Notes: generated by a model not told the origin, from the sequence alone. DNA of 32,016 nucleotides from Ministeria vibrans ATCC 50519 (GCA_943704425.1 CALSCP010000012.1:7170-39185); one strand, 5' to 3'. Numbered from the stretch's first letter, positions 1 through 11,666 are shown. Translations and numbers: made by a program.

Positions 1-745
1 CCCGAAAACATTCTTGTCAACAAGGTTTAAGAGAGAGAGAGAGAGAGAGAGGGAGAAACAAAGTGATAGAGAGAGAAATAAAGTGATAGAGAGAGAAACA
101 AAGTGATAGAGAGAGACGGGAGGGTGGTGAGTGAAAGAGATAATGAGGAAAGGGTGAAAGAGGGTGAAAGAGACAGAGAGGGAAGGGTGAAAGAGCAATA
201 GAGGAGAAACGCAAGTTTTGACTGCCTTTTTCCGTAGGACTTGAGCGTCATTAAACTCATCGACTTTGGCTACTCCAACTCGTTTTGTGACGACTCTAGC
301 GTGTCTATGATGACACGCTGTGGCTCGCCTCACTATCTTCCGCCTGAAATCATTCTGGCCGAGAAATACGGACCCAAGGTAATGTTGTAAACAGATACAC
401 ATCGTTACAAGGACATGTTGTTTTAACTATGGTAAACTGTTTTTGTTCGTGTCAGGTTGATGTGTGGAGCCTAGGCTGTCTTTTGTATGTGTCTCTGCTC
501 AGCCGGTTTCCCTTTGACGGGCGCAATATGGAGGGCATTTACGACGCAGTCCTCACTAAAGAGCCCAATTTTCCCGAGGGCAAACTCTCCTCCTGTATCC
601 ATACTTCCATCATATGTTACGCTCCTCAACGACTTTGTGTGTTCTTTTCTAGCATGTGTTAATTTGTTGGAAAAAATGCTGAAAAAGAAGCCGGAAGAGC
701 GGTGTACGCTTGAGGACGTGCGCACACACCCATGGGTGTCCGAAA
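1..745 (+). CDS. Protein kinase, CAMK-type, 3' part (truncated at window start)
   Basis: Exons read as <1-24, 238-378, 456-594 and 653 to about 745. The first visible residues are PENILVNK, the end of the catalytic loop; the HRD residues lie before the window. Then come the Mg-binding DFG in LIDFGYSNSF, an activation segment TRCGSPHYLPPEI, subdomain IX DVWSLGCLLY and the closing CTLEDVRTHPWV helix. This is the C-lobe of a Ser/Thr kinase. The TRCGSP loop and the SLGCLLY/PFDG pattern resemble SNF1/CAMK-related kinases, but the subfamily cannot be fixed without the N-lobe. After HPWVSE the frame enters a (CT)n block and would code only Ser-Leu repeats to a stop at 1033-1035. A GTACCC donor at 746 or GTGTCC at 736 may instead start an intron. 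The true C-terminus is unresolved. Confidence 0.85.
25..237 (+). repeat. GA-rich intron with three 20-bp units (kinase intron)
   Basis: After the GT donor comes (GA)n, then three near-identical 20-bp units of the form GAGAAACAAAGTGATAGAGA at about 54-113 (one has AAATAAAG). A degenerate GGTGAAAGAG series follows up to the CCGTAG acceptor. The complementary unit recurs elsewhere in the window (see findings). Confidence 0.85.
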
Positions 746-757
746 GTACCCTCATTG

Positions 758-1012
<255 letters not shown>

Positions 1013-1028
1013 TTTTTTGTGTGCGTAG

Positions 1029-1904
1029 CCATTGACATTGTCGGACAATGGAAAGTACTATGATCTGTCGATTCTGAGTAAGAATGTTGGAAACTACGTC
1101 GCAGTCAATGGAAAGTAAGACACTGGCTACAGTTCATCTGAGTTGATTGCTGTGTGTCTTGTGTGTTAGGTATCAGTACATTCTGAATGTGGGACATGAC
1201 ATTAACGGGCTGAACTACCACCCGAAGCTCACCAACTGCGTCACATCCAGTGCAGGGTAAAAGCCTTAAACCCAGCCGTATTAAAATGGCAACATTCTAA
1301 TGACTATGACGCCTTTCTTCCCCCTCTCAGCTGCCAAGTGTGGGAAGACGACACGGGAGCCAATGCGCGCGAAGTGGGACTGGTGACGAGCCAGCGGCTG
1401 TTTGTGCAGGACGGAACGCTCTTCCTCAACTACAGCTCAGGCGAAGTGTGCGTGCACAACAATGTCAAGCGCTCAATGCAGATCCGCTTTGAATGCGACT
1501 CAGCCGCCGGAATCGGGCGACCCATTTTTGAACTGCAAGAGCTGGAATCAGACTGTTTGTACTCGTTTTACTGGGCTACAAGTGCGGCGTGTCCCTCGTC
1601 CCACCCGCCGCCCTCCTCCGGCTCCCACACCAGCGGCGGCGTCGTCTTTCTCATCATTCTCTTCACTGCTCTCATCTGCTATTTTGTCGGCGGCGTTCTC
1701 TACAAGCGCCACAAGGGCGCAAAGGGCTGCGAACAGCTCCCCAACAGCAGCATTTGGATCGCCTGCTACGACTTCACCTTTGTACGGTGACCCTCTTTCT
1801 CTGTCTGAGTGGCGTTACTGAAACCTTGTTCTTTCCCTTGCGTGCTCTAGGGTCGATGTGAATCGCGCAAGGGTTCAATGGAGCGCTCCCGACCGACCGT
1901 ATAG
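1029..1904 (+). CDS. Mannose-6-phosphate-receptor-like (MRH domain) type I membrane protein, 5' incomplete
   Basis: Exons 1029-1114, 1170-1256, 1331-1781 and 1851-1904 join in one frame (225 residues). The lumenal part is an MRH lectin domain starting at GKYYDLS. It carries all four residues that contact the mannose ring in this family: Gln in CQVWED, Arg in MQIRF, Glu in LESDC and Tyr in FYWAT. Paired Cys and the ACP end are present. A Ser/Pro-rich stalk precedes one transmembrane helix (FLIILFTALICYFVGGVLY) and a cytosolic tail with GAKGCEQLPN, typical of CD-M6PR/Mrl1 proteins that sort hydrolases between Golgi and endosomes. No signal peptide or start Met is visible; a stop (1026-1028) precedes the exon in frame, so at least one 5' exon is missing. 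If the GTACGG donor at 1782 is not used, the protein ends FVR at 1790. Confidence 0.85.
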
Positions 1905-2020
1905 CGAGCGAAGATTCGAATATCGAATACACTATTCTTCATGTAGTCAAAAAAAAACTAAAACTGTTGCAGTCACAAAAACTTAAATTATAATACTTTT
2001 CGTCGTTGTCAAAATACACA

Positions 2021-4472
2021 ATGTCAGTGATGGCTGAGGACATCGGGACGCCTCTTGGGCTCAAGCTCGTCAAGCAGCTCGGGTGGGCTGGCAAGGAGAC
2101 TGCCTTTAAGAATGTGCCGACAAGTGACTGCAACCCATCCCATCTCACGCCGCCTCTCCTCGTAGTGGGCGCTTGTCTTCACCTTCATCATCTACATGAT
2201 GTTCCACATGAATCGAAAGTCAGTCGTCCCCTGCGATTGCTCCCCATGCGTCTCCTCACACTTCTTTCCATTCGCTCTCTCTCTCTCTCTCTCTGCGAAC
2301 CAGAGTCATCTCCGTCGTCCAGACCGTCCTGGGCGGCCCTGCCAACGCCACGCTGCCGGCCGACGGCGGCTGGGCGCCCTTCAACGGCCCCAACGGCGCA
2401 TCGCTGCTGGGCGGGCTCGACTCCGCCTTCCTCTTCTCCTACGCCACCTGCCAGTTCGTCTCGGGCCAGGTACGCACCCCGCCCGACCAGCACCCGCCTC
2501 TACTGCTGCTGCTGCTGACGCCAACACCCTCTGTAGGTTGCAGATCGCGTCAATCTGCGCTACTTCCTTTCCGCCGGGACCTTTGCCAGTGCGCTCTTCG
2601 GTGCGCTCTTTGGCCTGGGCTACTTCCTCAACATCCACGCCTTTGGCTACTACGCCGCCATGCAGGTGTTTGCCGGCATTGCACAGTCTACCGGCTGGCC
2701 CAGTGTCGTTGCTGTGGTGGGCAACTATCTCGGCAAGGGCAACCGTGGTCTGGTCATGGGCATTTGGAGTATCGACATATCATCATAATAATTATGTTAT
2801 TAATTTTTATGGTGATTTTTTGCTGACGTTCTGTTTCTTTCCCCAGACTCAATGACGTCAGTGGGCAACATTACGGGAGGACTTTTAGCGAGTGCGGGTC
2901 TGAGCATCTCGTGGGGTTGGTCGTTCCTGATTCCGGCGATCCTCATGGCCTTCGTCGGGGTGCTCGTCTTCTACTTCATGGCGCCCCATCCGCACAATGT
3001 GGGTCTGTCATCCCCTTACGACTCCACCCTTGACATCTCGACGGTGCTCAAGGGCCCAGTGGGCAACGACGACCCCGCCACGACCAACAGCAGCGACAAC
3101 AACTCCATCTCACACGACGAAAGCGAAGCGCTCATCGAACACGAATTGGACCCAAACGCAGACCCAAACACAATGCGCAACACCTCCAACTACGCACACC
3201 ACAAGGGCGTCTCGTTCCTGCAAGTCCTTCGCATCCGCGGGCTCATTGAGTTTGCACTCTGCCTCTTCTTCAGCAAACTCGTCAGCTACGCCTTCCTCTA
3301 TTGGCTGCCCACTTACTTAGCACGGGTGCGCATTGGCGGGTCTTTCCTCTCTCCCTCTCAGTCCGGCAATGTTGCCACTTTCTTTGACGTTGGCGGCATT
3401 TTTGGCTCCATTGCTGCCGGAATGATTTCAGATCGCACAAAACAGGTGAAATGTTGTAATGTTTTTAATCTCGCACACACTCTCACAATTGTCGCAAGTG
3501 TGACTGTTGTTCCACACTCATTAAATGTGACTCTTCCGATAAAGAAGTCACTCACGCTCAAAAAGGACCTCGCAGTCACTACAAGCTTAACCACCGATTG
3601 TCTTTTAGGGACGTGCGATTGTGGCTGCGTCGTTTCTTCTTACTGCCATTCCCATTCTCGTGATGTACCGTCTTTTGGGTGACTCCTCACTCCCTCTCAA
3701 CATCGGTCTTATGATTCTCTCAGGCGCAATTGTCAACGGTACGACACACTTGCTCTTTTGTTGATATTCATCGGTTGTTCTCCATTCATTTTAGGTCCTT
3801 ATGCGCTTATTACTACCGCAGTTTCAGTCGATTTGGGCACCCACAAATGTCTTAAGGTATCACAGACACAACACTAACTTATTCACTGTCATACTGCAAT
3901 TCTTACCCACTCTCATTTGTATATTCTTGCTCACACACGCCCTCTTACTGTCTCTCACTCACTTTCATTCGTACTCTTCTCACTCCCCTTTATTTGTACT
4001 CACTCACTTTCATTTGTCATATTTTTTCTCACTCACTTTCATTTGTCATATTTTTTCTCACTCACTTTCATTCGTACGTTTCTTACTTACTCACTCTCAT
4101 TCGTATATTTTTTACTCACTCACTCTCATTCGTACTCTTGTCACTCACTTTCATTTGTCATGTTTTGCACCCTTTTTTTCACTCACTCTTATTTGTACTC
4201 TACATTATCAGGGCGATGCACGAGCCCTGTCGACGGTCACAGCAGTGATTGACGGCACAGGGTCGTTTGGAGCAGCGTTTGGTCCTCTGCTCGTTGGAAT
4301 GATTAGCTCGCACGGCACCGGAATGGCCCCGTGGGACCACGTCTTTATCATGCTGTGCTGCTCCAGCCTCATAGCCGCACTGCTCCTCACTCGCTTGGTT
4401 GTGCGCGAAGTCCGTCAAATGGCCCACGAGAGACGCAAGAAGAGATCCCGTCAGCTCACTGCCACTGCTTAG
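2021..4472 (+). CDS. SLC37-family sugar-phosphate/phosphate antiporter (MFS)
   Basis: Eight exons: 2021-2113, 2166-2218, 2304-2469, 2537-2768, 2847-3445, 3609-3738, 3795-3856 and 4212-4472 (531 aa, normal for SLC37). Hallmarks in order: first helix ending YMMFHMNRK (the H-x-SRKP region of the family), LGGLDSAFLFSYA, ADRVNLRYFLSAG, GIWNSMTSVGN, a charged central loop (about residues 230-280), GGIFGSIAAGMISDRTKQ, and GPYALITTAVSVDLGTHKCLK. About 12 membrane helices are expected. Family members exchange glucose-6-phosphate or glycerol-3-phosphate for phosphate across the ER membrane; the substrate here is not determined. The start is the first Met compatible with the frame and leaves a 31-residue cytosolic N-terminus. 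The 3' end faces the WD40 gene, with stops 97 bp apart. Confidence 0.92.
3940..4205. repeat. Intronic minisatellite, degenerate about 22-36-bp units
   Basis: SLC37 intron 7 (3857-4211) is largely built from copies of CTCACTCACTTTCATTTGT followed by a short variable T-rich spacer (CATATTTTTTCT, ACTCTTCT, ATATTTTTTA). At least eight copies are recognisable, two of them nearly identical at about 4003-4060. The array runs to within about 10 bp of the splice acceptor and so supplies its pyrimidine tract. Confidence 0.8.
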
Positions 4473-4568
4473 AGACCTTTTCTCGCGAACAGCACACACA
4501 CGCACACACACACTCCAAAGAAGAAAATTAATGTATTACAATAAGAAAGAAAGAAAACAAAATGTACT

Positions 4569-7155
4569 CTAAATGTCGTCTCGGACTGCACTGAGAATGC
4601 GCTGGGCATAGAGATCCACAAGAGCGGTCAGACGGGGCTGAGCACAGCCCGAGACACGGCCCAGTTGCTCGTGTGCGGCGACCATTGTGCTCAGCAGTCG
4701 CGTGCGCGCCTCCTTGTCACTGTCGTCGTTGCTGGCGTCGCTCGCGCTCGCGAGCAGCCCATTGAAAGCCAAGCATGCACTCTCTACCCCTTCAACGAGT
4801 TGCTCAATGGCACGGTCCACATCCACCGTTGACTCTATGACAAAAATAGCGCACATTAAAACCTCCTCTCTCTCGCACACTCTGTACTTTTTGGTGTTTT
4901 TTCCCGAAAGCGCGATGTAATGCTTGTGCGCAGTGGAGCATTCCGCTTGAGCACGGGTGTTACCGCCTCGGCAAACTCACGACGAAACGGACTTGGCGGT
5001 GCAACCCCACCGGCACTGCCAGGCCGCGCATAGGGTACACCAGTCGCTGAGACGGTTGCTGCTGCTGACGAGTGCGTGGTGGCCGTGCGGTCGTCGTCGT
5101 CGTCTTCCTCATCATCTTCGCCCTCTGTTCCCTCTTCCTTTGCTTTTTTTTGTAGCTTCGTCACTGGAAAGTCATTGGTGTTCTCCTCCGCCTCAAGCGA
5201 CTCCACTTTCAGCTCATCGTCGCTCATGACAATATTGCCCACTTCCTTTTCCTTTTCGCGCATCTTGCGCGCCATTCCAACAGCTTCACGCATCGCATTG
5301 TTGCCACTGGGATCGGCTGTCGCCTCCACTGTGTACTTAAAACGTTCTTGCACCGCAAGGACAGGACCCTCCGAGTCCTCCGAGAACAGCGCTACCGGCT
5401 TGACCTCATGACGGCCTCCTCCCGTGCCTCCCCAGCGTCCTCTCGGCCTCCGCAACGCGCGTCCACTCCCACTCCCACTTCCACCGCTCCTTCCCCGACC
5501 TTCATTTCCACTCATACTCTGCGCCCACGCCGGCAGTCCATCGGCACTGCTAAACCGCAAAGGATTCTTTTCCCCCGTCTCCATTTGCCTCGCTTCGTCT
5601 CCCCTCGCTTCTGTCTTTTTCTTCTTCTTTTGCGTCTCTGCCTCCAGTTCGTCCCGTCTCTCGCGCATTGCCTGGGTCACTTCCAAGGGTAGTCGCCAGA
5701 CAAACACACAGCCATTGCCCGAGACTGTCACCAGTCGTGTGAGGTCCATAGTGAACGCCAGACCCGTCACAAGCTCACCGTGTCCCTCGAGTTGTGCAAC
5801 AATTTGGCCCGAGTACACATCAAAGACACGCACTCGTCCGTCGGTGCCACTGGTCGCACAATGGATTCCCGTGGGGTCCAGGCGTGCCTTGAGCAAGTGC
5901 TGTGTCTCCGTCCCTTCTACCATCTTGGCCTTGTGCGTGCGTACGTTGCGTAGTGCGTCAACACTGAAAATGCGCAATGTCGCGTCGTCACAGACCACCG
6001 ACGCAAAAATGCCAACACAATCAATGTCGAGATCTCGACAAGGCGATCGTGCCGCTACACTCTTGACAAGTACCAGCGGATCGCGCACCGAGTTGCTGTG
6101 AAGCAACACTGCACACGAGTGCACCTGAATGGAACGGTCGACGGCACACGAGAACAGGCGCAGCATGGTGGCGGAAGCCACAAAGCGCACGGCTGTCACG
6201 CACGCACTGTGCTCTCCCAAGGTTTGCACCAGTGTGGCACTATGCACGTCAAACACGTGCACAAAGGTGTCGCGCGAGCCACTTGCAAGCCAGGCGCGTC
6301 GCTCACCATCGCACGAAAAGTCAAGTGCAAGCACTTCCGCGTCGTGTGCGTCTTCCTGCAACACCAAGTCCAGTCCAAGCGACTCCAGCGCCGCGTTCCC
6401 CTTTTCATTGTCCTTCTCTTCGTCGTCTGCGATGGTGACTCGGAAACAACTCACCCGACCACGGCGATCGCCCACTGCAATGAATTCGCCGTCCGTCGAA
6501 GCGCGCACCACACTGAGCCCTTGCGCATCGGTGTCCATCTCTTCACAGTACAACTGGTGCCATGCACCGTCCACACCTACGTGCCACAGTCGCAAAGTGG
6601 AGTCGGCCGAGCAGGTCACAATGACAGTGGCATCATCGGATCGTGCGGGTACGTTGAGCACGTCGACGGCCCACACGGCCAGTGCGTGGCTCTGTTGCTC
6701 CTCGACAAGCCGCGCGCGATCGCTTCCAAGCGTCCAGCGTCGACGGATGCGGTCACTGTGCACAACTAGGAGTGACGGTGTGCTTTCCCGTGGCTCGCTC
6801 AATACAACGGCCGAGAACGCGGCTAAAAACTGACCCGGTTGGCCCACAGAGTAGACGTAGTCAAGGGTGTTGGGGCGGAACAGGCGCACACAGCCCGAGT
6901 CGCAGGCACAGACGACCAGTGAAGACGAGGCGGTGACACGATGAACCTCAGACGTGTTCAGCGACACCCATTTGTCAATTTCACGCGAAGAGGTCACAAA
7001 TCGACAAAGCACGCTGTTGGTCGACACCACATAGTAGATGCCGCTCTCGATTGGATCCGATGCGATGCTGGTGAACGCCGCGTCGGCAAACAGTTTCTTG
7101 CGATGTGTTTTCAACATGCCCGACTCTCCTTTTAGCGAGAGCAGCGACGACGCCA

Positions 7156-7189
<34 letters not shown>

Positions 7190-7816
7190 TGACAATGCTG
7201 TCGGTGCTGCTGTCGGTGAGGCCTGCCAAAAGCGTACGTGGGGTTGAAGGGGAGCCGACTCGGTCGCTTTCATGCGTGCGCCGACCGTCACAAAGGCATC
7301 GCCTTTGGGACACGCCGACAGACTAGCAATGGTGGCCGTCTTGACGGTGGCGGGCAACGCCAGTGCTCTCTCGCCACGCTCGAGGGTCCAGGCCATGATG
7401 TGGGAGGCGCCTGTCTTGCTGATGCTGAGTGACAGCAAGATGCGGTCGTTGAGACACTCCAGGCCCACAACGGCAGCCGTGTCGCCACTGTCGTCGTGAG
7501 CGCCACGGTGGAGCCACACCAGCTTGTTGTCGCGCCACACGCCCAGCGAGCCGTTCGTGGTGCCCGCTGCGACCCATTTGGCGCAGCGAGACGTCGCAAC
7601 GGTCGAAACACTCGCGTCTGTTGCTAAAGTATGGCGATACGAGCCCGCCACAACCACGCCGCCTGCCCCGTAGACATACTCGCCGCCCAGTGGTGCCACT
7701 CCAGCCGTTTCCGAGATGCCACCAATGGCTTCAAGCTTGTAAACGCGACGTATGTTGATTTGACACGTATTGAAAAGTGCAAACGGAATTTAAACGAGAC
7801 GACTTACCGACGACAT
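4569..7816 (-). CDS. WD40-repeat protein, MAPKBP1/WDR62-like
   Basis: Transcribed right to left: exon 7816-7808 (only ATG TCG TCG), 7735-4888, 4834-4569; 1040 aa. The upstream donor is a perfect GTAAGT and the acceptor is TTTACAAG. Residues from about 15 to 700 form two WD40 propellers; many strands end in VRVWD/FVHVFDV/VFVWR-like motifs. The stretch GHGELVTGLAF...VTVSGNGCVFVWRLPLEVTQAMRERRDELE strongly resembles the end of the second propeller of MAPKBP1/WDR62. A poly-Ser run (about residues 185-200, pure TCG codons) sits in a loop. The tail (700-1040) is charged, with Gly/Ser- and Asp/Glu-rich parts and a short helical C-terminus. WDR62-type proteins are JNK scaffolds and spindle-pole components in animals; that role is inferred here only from similarity. 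Confidence 0.78.
7144..7192. repeat. Trinucleotide (CGA/TCG)n inside the WD40 gene
   Basis: A run of (GAC)n on the plus strand, read as TCG on the coding strand, encodes poly-Ser in a propeller loop. The codon purity suggests recent slippage. Confidence 0.85.
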
Positions 7817-8472
7817 AATGGCGCTGTGAAGACCACACCAATCTATTAAACTGTCTGGTTGTCTGCGCAGTACAAACCACGAAAAGAGGTGTTTTTTTTT
7901 AAATAAAAGTTTTTACTCATTAATGATTTTTTTTTAATCTTTTGTGAAAACCGTCTGTAAATTGAATAAATCACGCAATGGCCAATGTTCGTTGCTTAAT
8001 GCTTTACAGTTTGTTTGATGCTCAATTACCGCTTGATGATCATTGATCGGCTTCGTCTATTCACCGATCTCTTCGGCTGATTATTCAACTTTTGCACTTT
8101 TCTTTCTTTTCACTATTTTTCGCTCTTCGCCCTCAGCTCCAATTTCCACTAACCTTTCTCTCTTTCCCCCAGTGACACGTAAGATGCACTATTAATTGTG
8201 ATTGCATACTCGGATCCACCGCGATTACGTTCTTTTTCGCGTTCGACTGGCAAAGTTTGCCACGATTTTTTCGCTCACATTTTCGTCATCTTTTTGAATT
8301 ATCGCCCATCAAGCACTACTGTGCGCTATTCTGGCGTTGCATGTCACTTATATTTGCATGTGTTACACGATAGCATCAATAGACAGACAAAAACAAGCCG
8401 TTGATCTGCCAAACTCACAAAAAAACTTTTTTTTTTTTCGTGTTGCAGCGGCAAACAAAACATAAAAAAGTC
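7817..8472. promoter_or_regulatory. Divergent intergenic region between WD40 gene and cyclin B gene
   Basis: 656 bp between two divergent start codons; no convincing protein or RNA gene. It is AT-rich near the WD40 side, with poly-T runs. A cluster TGATGATCATTGATC lies at about 8034-8048 and a TTTTTCGCG E2F-like sequence at about 8230. A T-rich stretch ending TTGCAG at about 8448 could be the acceptor of a 5'-UTR intron of the cyclin gene. All of these are sequence resemblances only. Confidence 0.4.
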
Positions 8473-8775
8473 ATGTCTTTCGCTCCCATGAACACCTACA
8501 GCAACGACAGCGTCACCAACGCCCCGATGTCACGCAACGTCCTCGGAGACGTGAGCAACAAGGCCAGCAAGTCGCTTGCGCAACAGGCACACAAACGTCA
8601 GGCGTTTGGCGACATTGGCAATGTCCAAAAACGTCAGGACACAGGAGCCAGCAAGCGCGGCACCCTCCGCTCAGCCGCCCCCGCCGCTGCCAAGGTATCC
8701 TCAGTGTCGACGCGCGCCACAACGGCAACTCGCTCCAAGACGACCGTGCGCTCGACAGCCGCCAATGCCGCAGCA

Positions 8776-8809
<34 letters not shown>

Positions 8810-9910
8810 ACTTTGCGACCGTTCCCGAGGCAAGCATGGACACGAGCGACGATACAGTCAACGCGCCGGCGGCGGCGGCGCAGCAGCAGCACACAGCCTT
8901 CAGCTCGGAGATGCTTCGTGCGGCGGGCATTGAGGACATTGACTCGGCGGACACAGAGAACCCCCAACTTGTGTCGGAGTATGTCAGCGAGATCTACGAG
9001 CACCTTTGGGCCCAAGAGATCACCTACAAGATCAACCCAACCTTCCTCAGCAAGCAGAAGCACATCACGAACAAGATGCGCTCCGTGCTGCTCGACTGGA
9101 TCGTCGACGTCCACTACAAGTTCAAGCTGTGCCCGGAAACTCTCTTTCTCACAGTCAACCTTATTGATCGCTCTCTTGAGGTACAAAAAAAAGAAGAAAA
9201 AAAAAAGAAAAAAATGCACAACAAATAATAAGAGAGAGAAAGATTGTACTAATATGAAGGCGGTGTAGTTGATTTCAGTGTCGCGCGAACGCCTGCAGTT
9301 GTTGGGCGTGACGTGCATGCTGTTGGCGTCCAAGTACGAAGAGATTTACACGCCAGAACTGCGCGACTTCATCTACATCAGCGACAACGCTTACACCAAG
9401 GACGACATTCTGGCAATGGAGACGCTGATTCTGAGCGAGCTGCAGTTCAATTTGGGCGCACCACAGCCTCTGCACTTCTTGCGTCGCGACAGCAAGGCGG
9501 CGGGAGTCGACGCCAAAACGCACACAATGGCCAAGTACCTCATGGAACTGTCGCTACTCTCGTACGACATGTGCCAGTTCAAGGCGAGCGAGATTGCCGG
9601 CGCGGCCCTGTGGACCTCCATGAAGGTCCTTGCGTCGGGCGTCTGGACGCCGACGCTCACCCACTACAGTCGCTACGCCGAAGCGGACCTTAAGGACTGC
9701 ATTGACGTCATGATTCGCTTGCTTGAACGTGCTCCCATTGCGTATGCCGAAGAGAAGCCCGGTCGAGTAAGTGACAATCAAACCATGTTTGCTCTGGCAC
9801 ATTTTGGTTCTCATTCGTGTTTTGTGTAGAGTGTTTTTGCAAAGTATAAGAACCCAAAGCTCTTCAAAGTGTCGAAGATTGCGGCGCAATATGTCGCCGA
9901 CAGCCAATAG
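8473..9910 (+). CDS. B-type mitotic cyclin
   Basis: Exons 8473-9180, 9269-9766 and 9830-9910; 428 aa. The N-terminus has two destruction-box sequences, RNVLGDVSN (residues 21-29) and RQAFGDIGN (42-50), marking it for APC/C-dependent proteolysis in mitosis. A low-complexity region with a poly-Ala run (GCT repeats) follows. The cyclin box starts near residue 165 with VSEYVSEIYEHL and MRSVLLDWIVDVH (the MRAIL-type CDK-binding helix, from residue 202). Then come LLASKYEEIYTPE, DNAYTKDDILAMETLIL, PLHFLRRDSKA and TMAKYLMELSLLSYDM, all typical of cyclin B. It activates CDK1 for mitotic entry. The exon 2 acceptor is GTGTAG at 9263-9268; the nearer TTTCAG at 9273-9278 would break the frame. Confidence 0.95.
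8768..8812. repeat. GCA/GCT repeat encoding poly-Ala in cyclin B
   Basis: About 14 consecutive Ala codons, mostly GCT after a GCA start, between the destruction boxes and the cyclin box. A second shorter run of GGC and CAG repeats lies at about 8865-8890. Confidence 0.85.
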
Positions 9911-10209
9911 ATTGAGTCACATGGCTATATTTGGAAATGGTTGTTTTTAATTGTGTGTGTATGTAATAGTTTAATTGTGTGTGTTCAATCATCATCAAAG
10001 TACACAATGGAATATTGAACAAGGAAAAGCCCACAGTTACCCATAGCTCCATGCCAGATAATGATACAAGTGTAAAGTGAGGGCATTAGTTTATTGTATT
10101 GGTCGTTGGTGGTTACTTTTCAGACTTGATCAGCGTGCGTGTGAACATTATTAGTATTATTAGTATTATTAGTATTATTATTATTAGTATTATTAGTATT
10201 ATTCATTCA
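9911..10209. other. Spacer with (ATTAGT)-type repeat upstream of the poly-Q gene
   Basis: About 300 bp between the cyclin stop and the next start codon. The 3' part (about 10146-10206) is a tandem array of ATTATTAGT units that stays open in the downstream reading frame but contains no ATG. A TGATCA lies at 10127-10132. No gene is seen. Confidence 0.6.
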
Positions 10210-11618
10210 ATGGAACAGGCGGAGGAAAGCGACAAAGATCGCCTGTACGCGCGCAAAATCCTCCTCCAGTTGACGGTGGCGCTGGACCTGGCGAATCTCT
10301 TCAAGCGAGAGGCGTGTCCTGTGATCGAGTGCGCGCGTGAGCGGGTCCTCCAGCTGCCGCACGCCGATCGCGCCTTCTGCGTTGCCCTGCGCGACTTCCT
10401 CGTTCATTATCCCCAGCTCAACGCCAGCTACCGACGCGCCGTGCCGCATGGCAAGGAGCTGAGCAAGCGACTCATCAACATCGTGTCGGGCCACTGGGAG
10501 TTCTCGTTGCGGTCGCCAGGCGAGCGCGTAGAACGCGGAGTGGCGGCACTTGCGGAACTGACGGACGAATTGGAGGGCCAGCGTCGCGCTGTTGCCGCTG
10601 CCGCCGAGGCGGTCGTCGACAGCGCACCAGCCACGTTGTCGGCTGCTGTCACGCCCGCAGACACTTCCATTTTCGACGCGCTTGTCGAGGACGACGTCGA
10701 CGACGAAGCGGACGTGTCACCAGTAGCGTCGTCAGACGCGCGAGTGCGCGAGCCAGGCAAGGCTATTGGCTACGCGCGACGTCGCTACCTTGATCTGCTT
10801 GCACTCATCATGAGCAATCAATCGTGTCTGTGGGACTCGCTCATGTGTGCGCACACGACGGCCGAGCTTCCAGAGGCACTTCGCATCACTGTCGACTTGC
10901 AAGTGCGCATGTTTGCCGCCTCAATCATGCGCAAAGAGCCCAACGAGCTGCGTCGTTTGATACATGCCCACCAAGGCACCCCGCGACGTGCACTCGCGAC
11001 AGTCCTTGGTGTTGCAGGCGGCTCTACGCTGGTGATGCGTGCTATTGTGGCGTTCCTCCTCAACCCTCCTTTGGGCGGCGGACACAATGTTCTTCAGCGC
11101 TGGCTCGACTCCACCGTCAACGTCGCCGGCACCGAAGCACGTCTTCAGCGGGTACGCGCGACTCTCCCGCCCGTTATTGTGGCACACATTCGGGCTGTTG
11201 TCGCACACCGCTACCCAGCTCGTCTGCCCAACTTCTCCGAGGGTCTCGTGCGCGAAGTGCTGCAGGCTCGCCATCTCGCACGTCGTCCACTCGACGCAAC
11301 CATCATTGAAGAGACCTTTTTCGAACGCCGTCGAGCACTTGCCGTCTACGAATGTATGCTACTGGACACGCAGGTGCGCGACAAGACGGCTTTTCTCGAG
11401 CAATTGCAGTCCAAACCTGTCACCGAGTGCGTCCGTCAAGCGCTGCTGATGCTCCTGCGTCCCTTGCGCGGTGCACTCAAGCACGGTGGTCTTGCACAGC
11501 TCTTTGACCGCGCTTTTGCAGCAGTGGGCGAGACTTTTGCAGTGGCACTGCGCACACACAGAGGGCAACAACAACAGCCACACGAACACCACCAGCAGCA
11601 GCAGCAACAACAACAAGA

Positions 11619-11666
<48 letters not shown>

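Noticed and set aside
3940-4205. CRISPR-like array
   Set aside because: Repeats and spacers are both degenerate and low-complexity, and the array lies inside a spliced eukaryotic intron.
9273-9278. TTTCAG as acceptor for cyclin exon 2
   Set aside because: It would shift the frame. The upstream GTGTAG keeps the frame and gives the correct spacing between LIDR and LQLLG for cyclin B.
10099-10209. N-terminal extension MVVGGYFSD...IISIISII of the poly-Q protein
   Set aside because: There is no ATG in this stretch; the Ile/Ser run is the translated ATTAGT array. The first ATG is at 10210.
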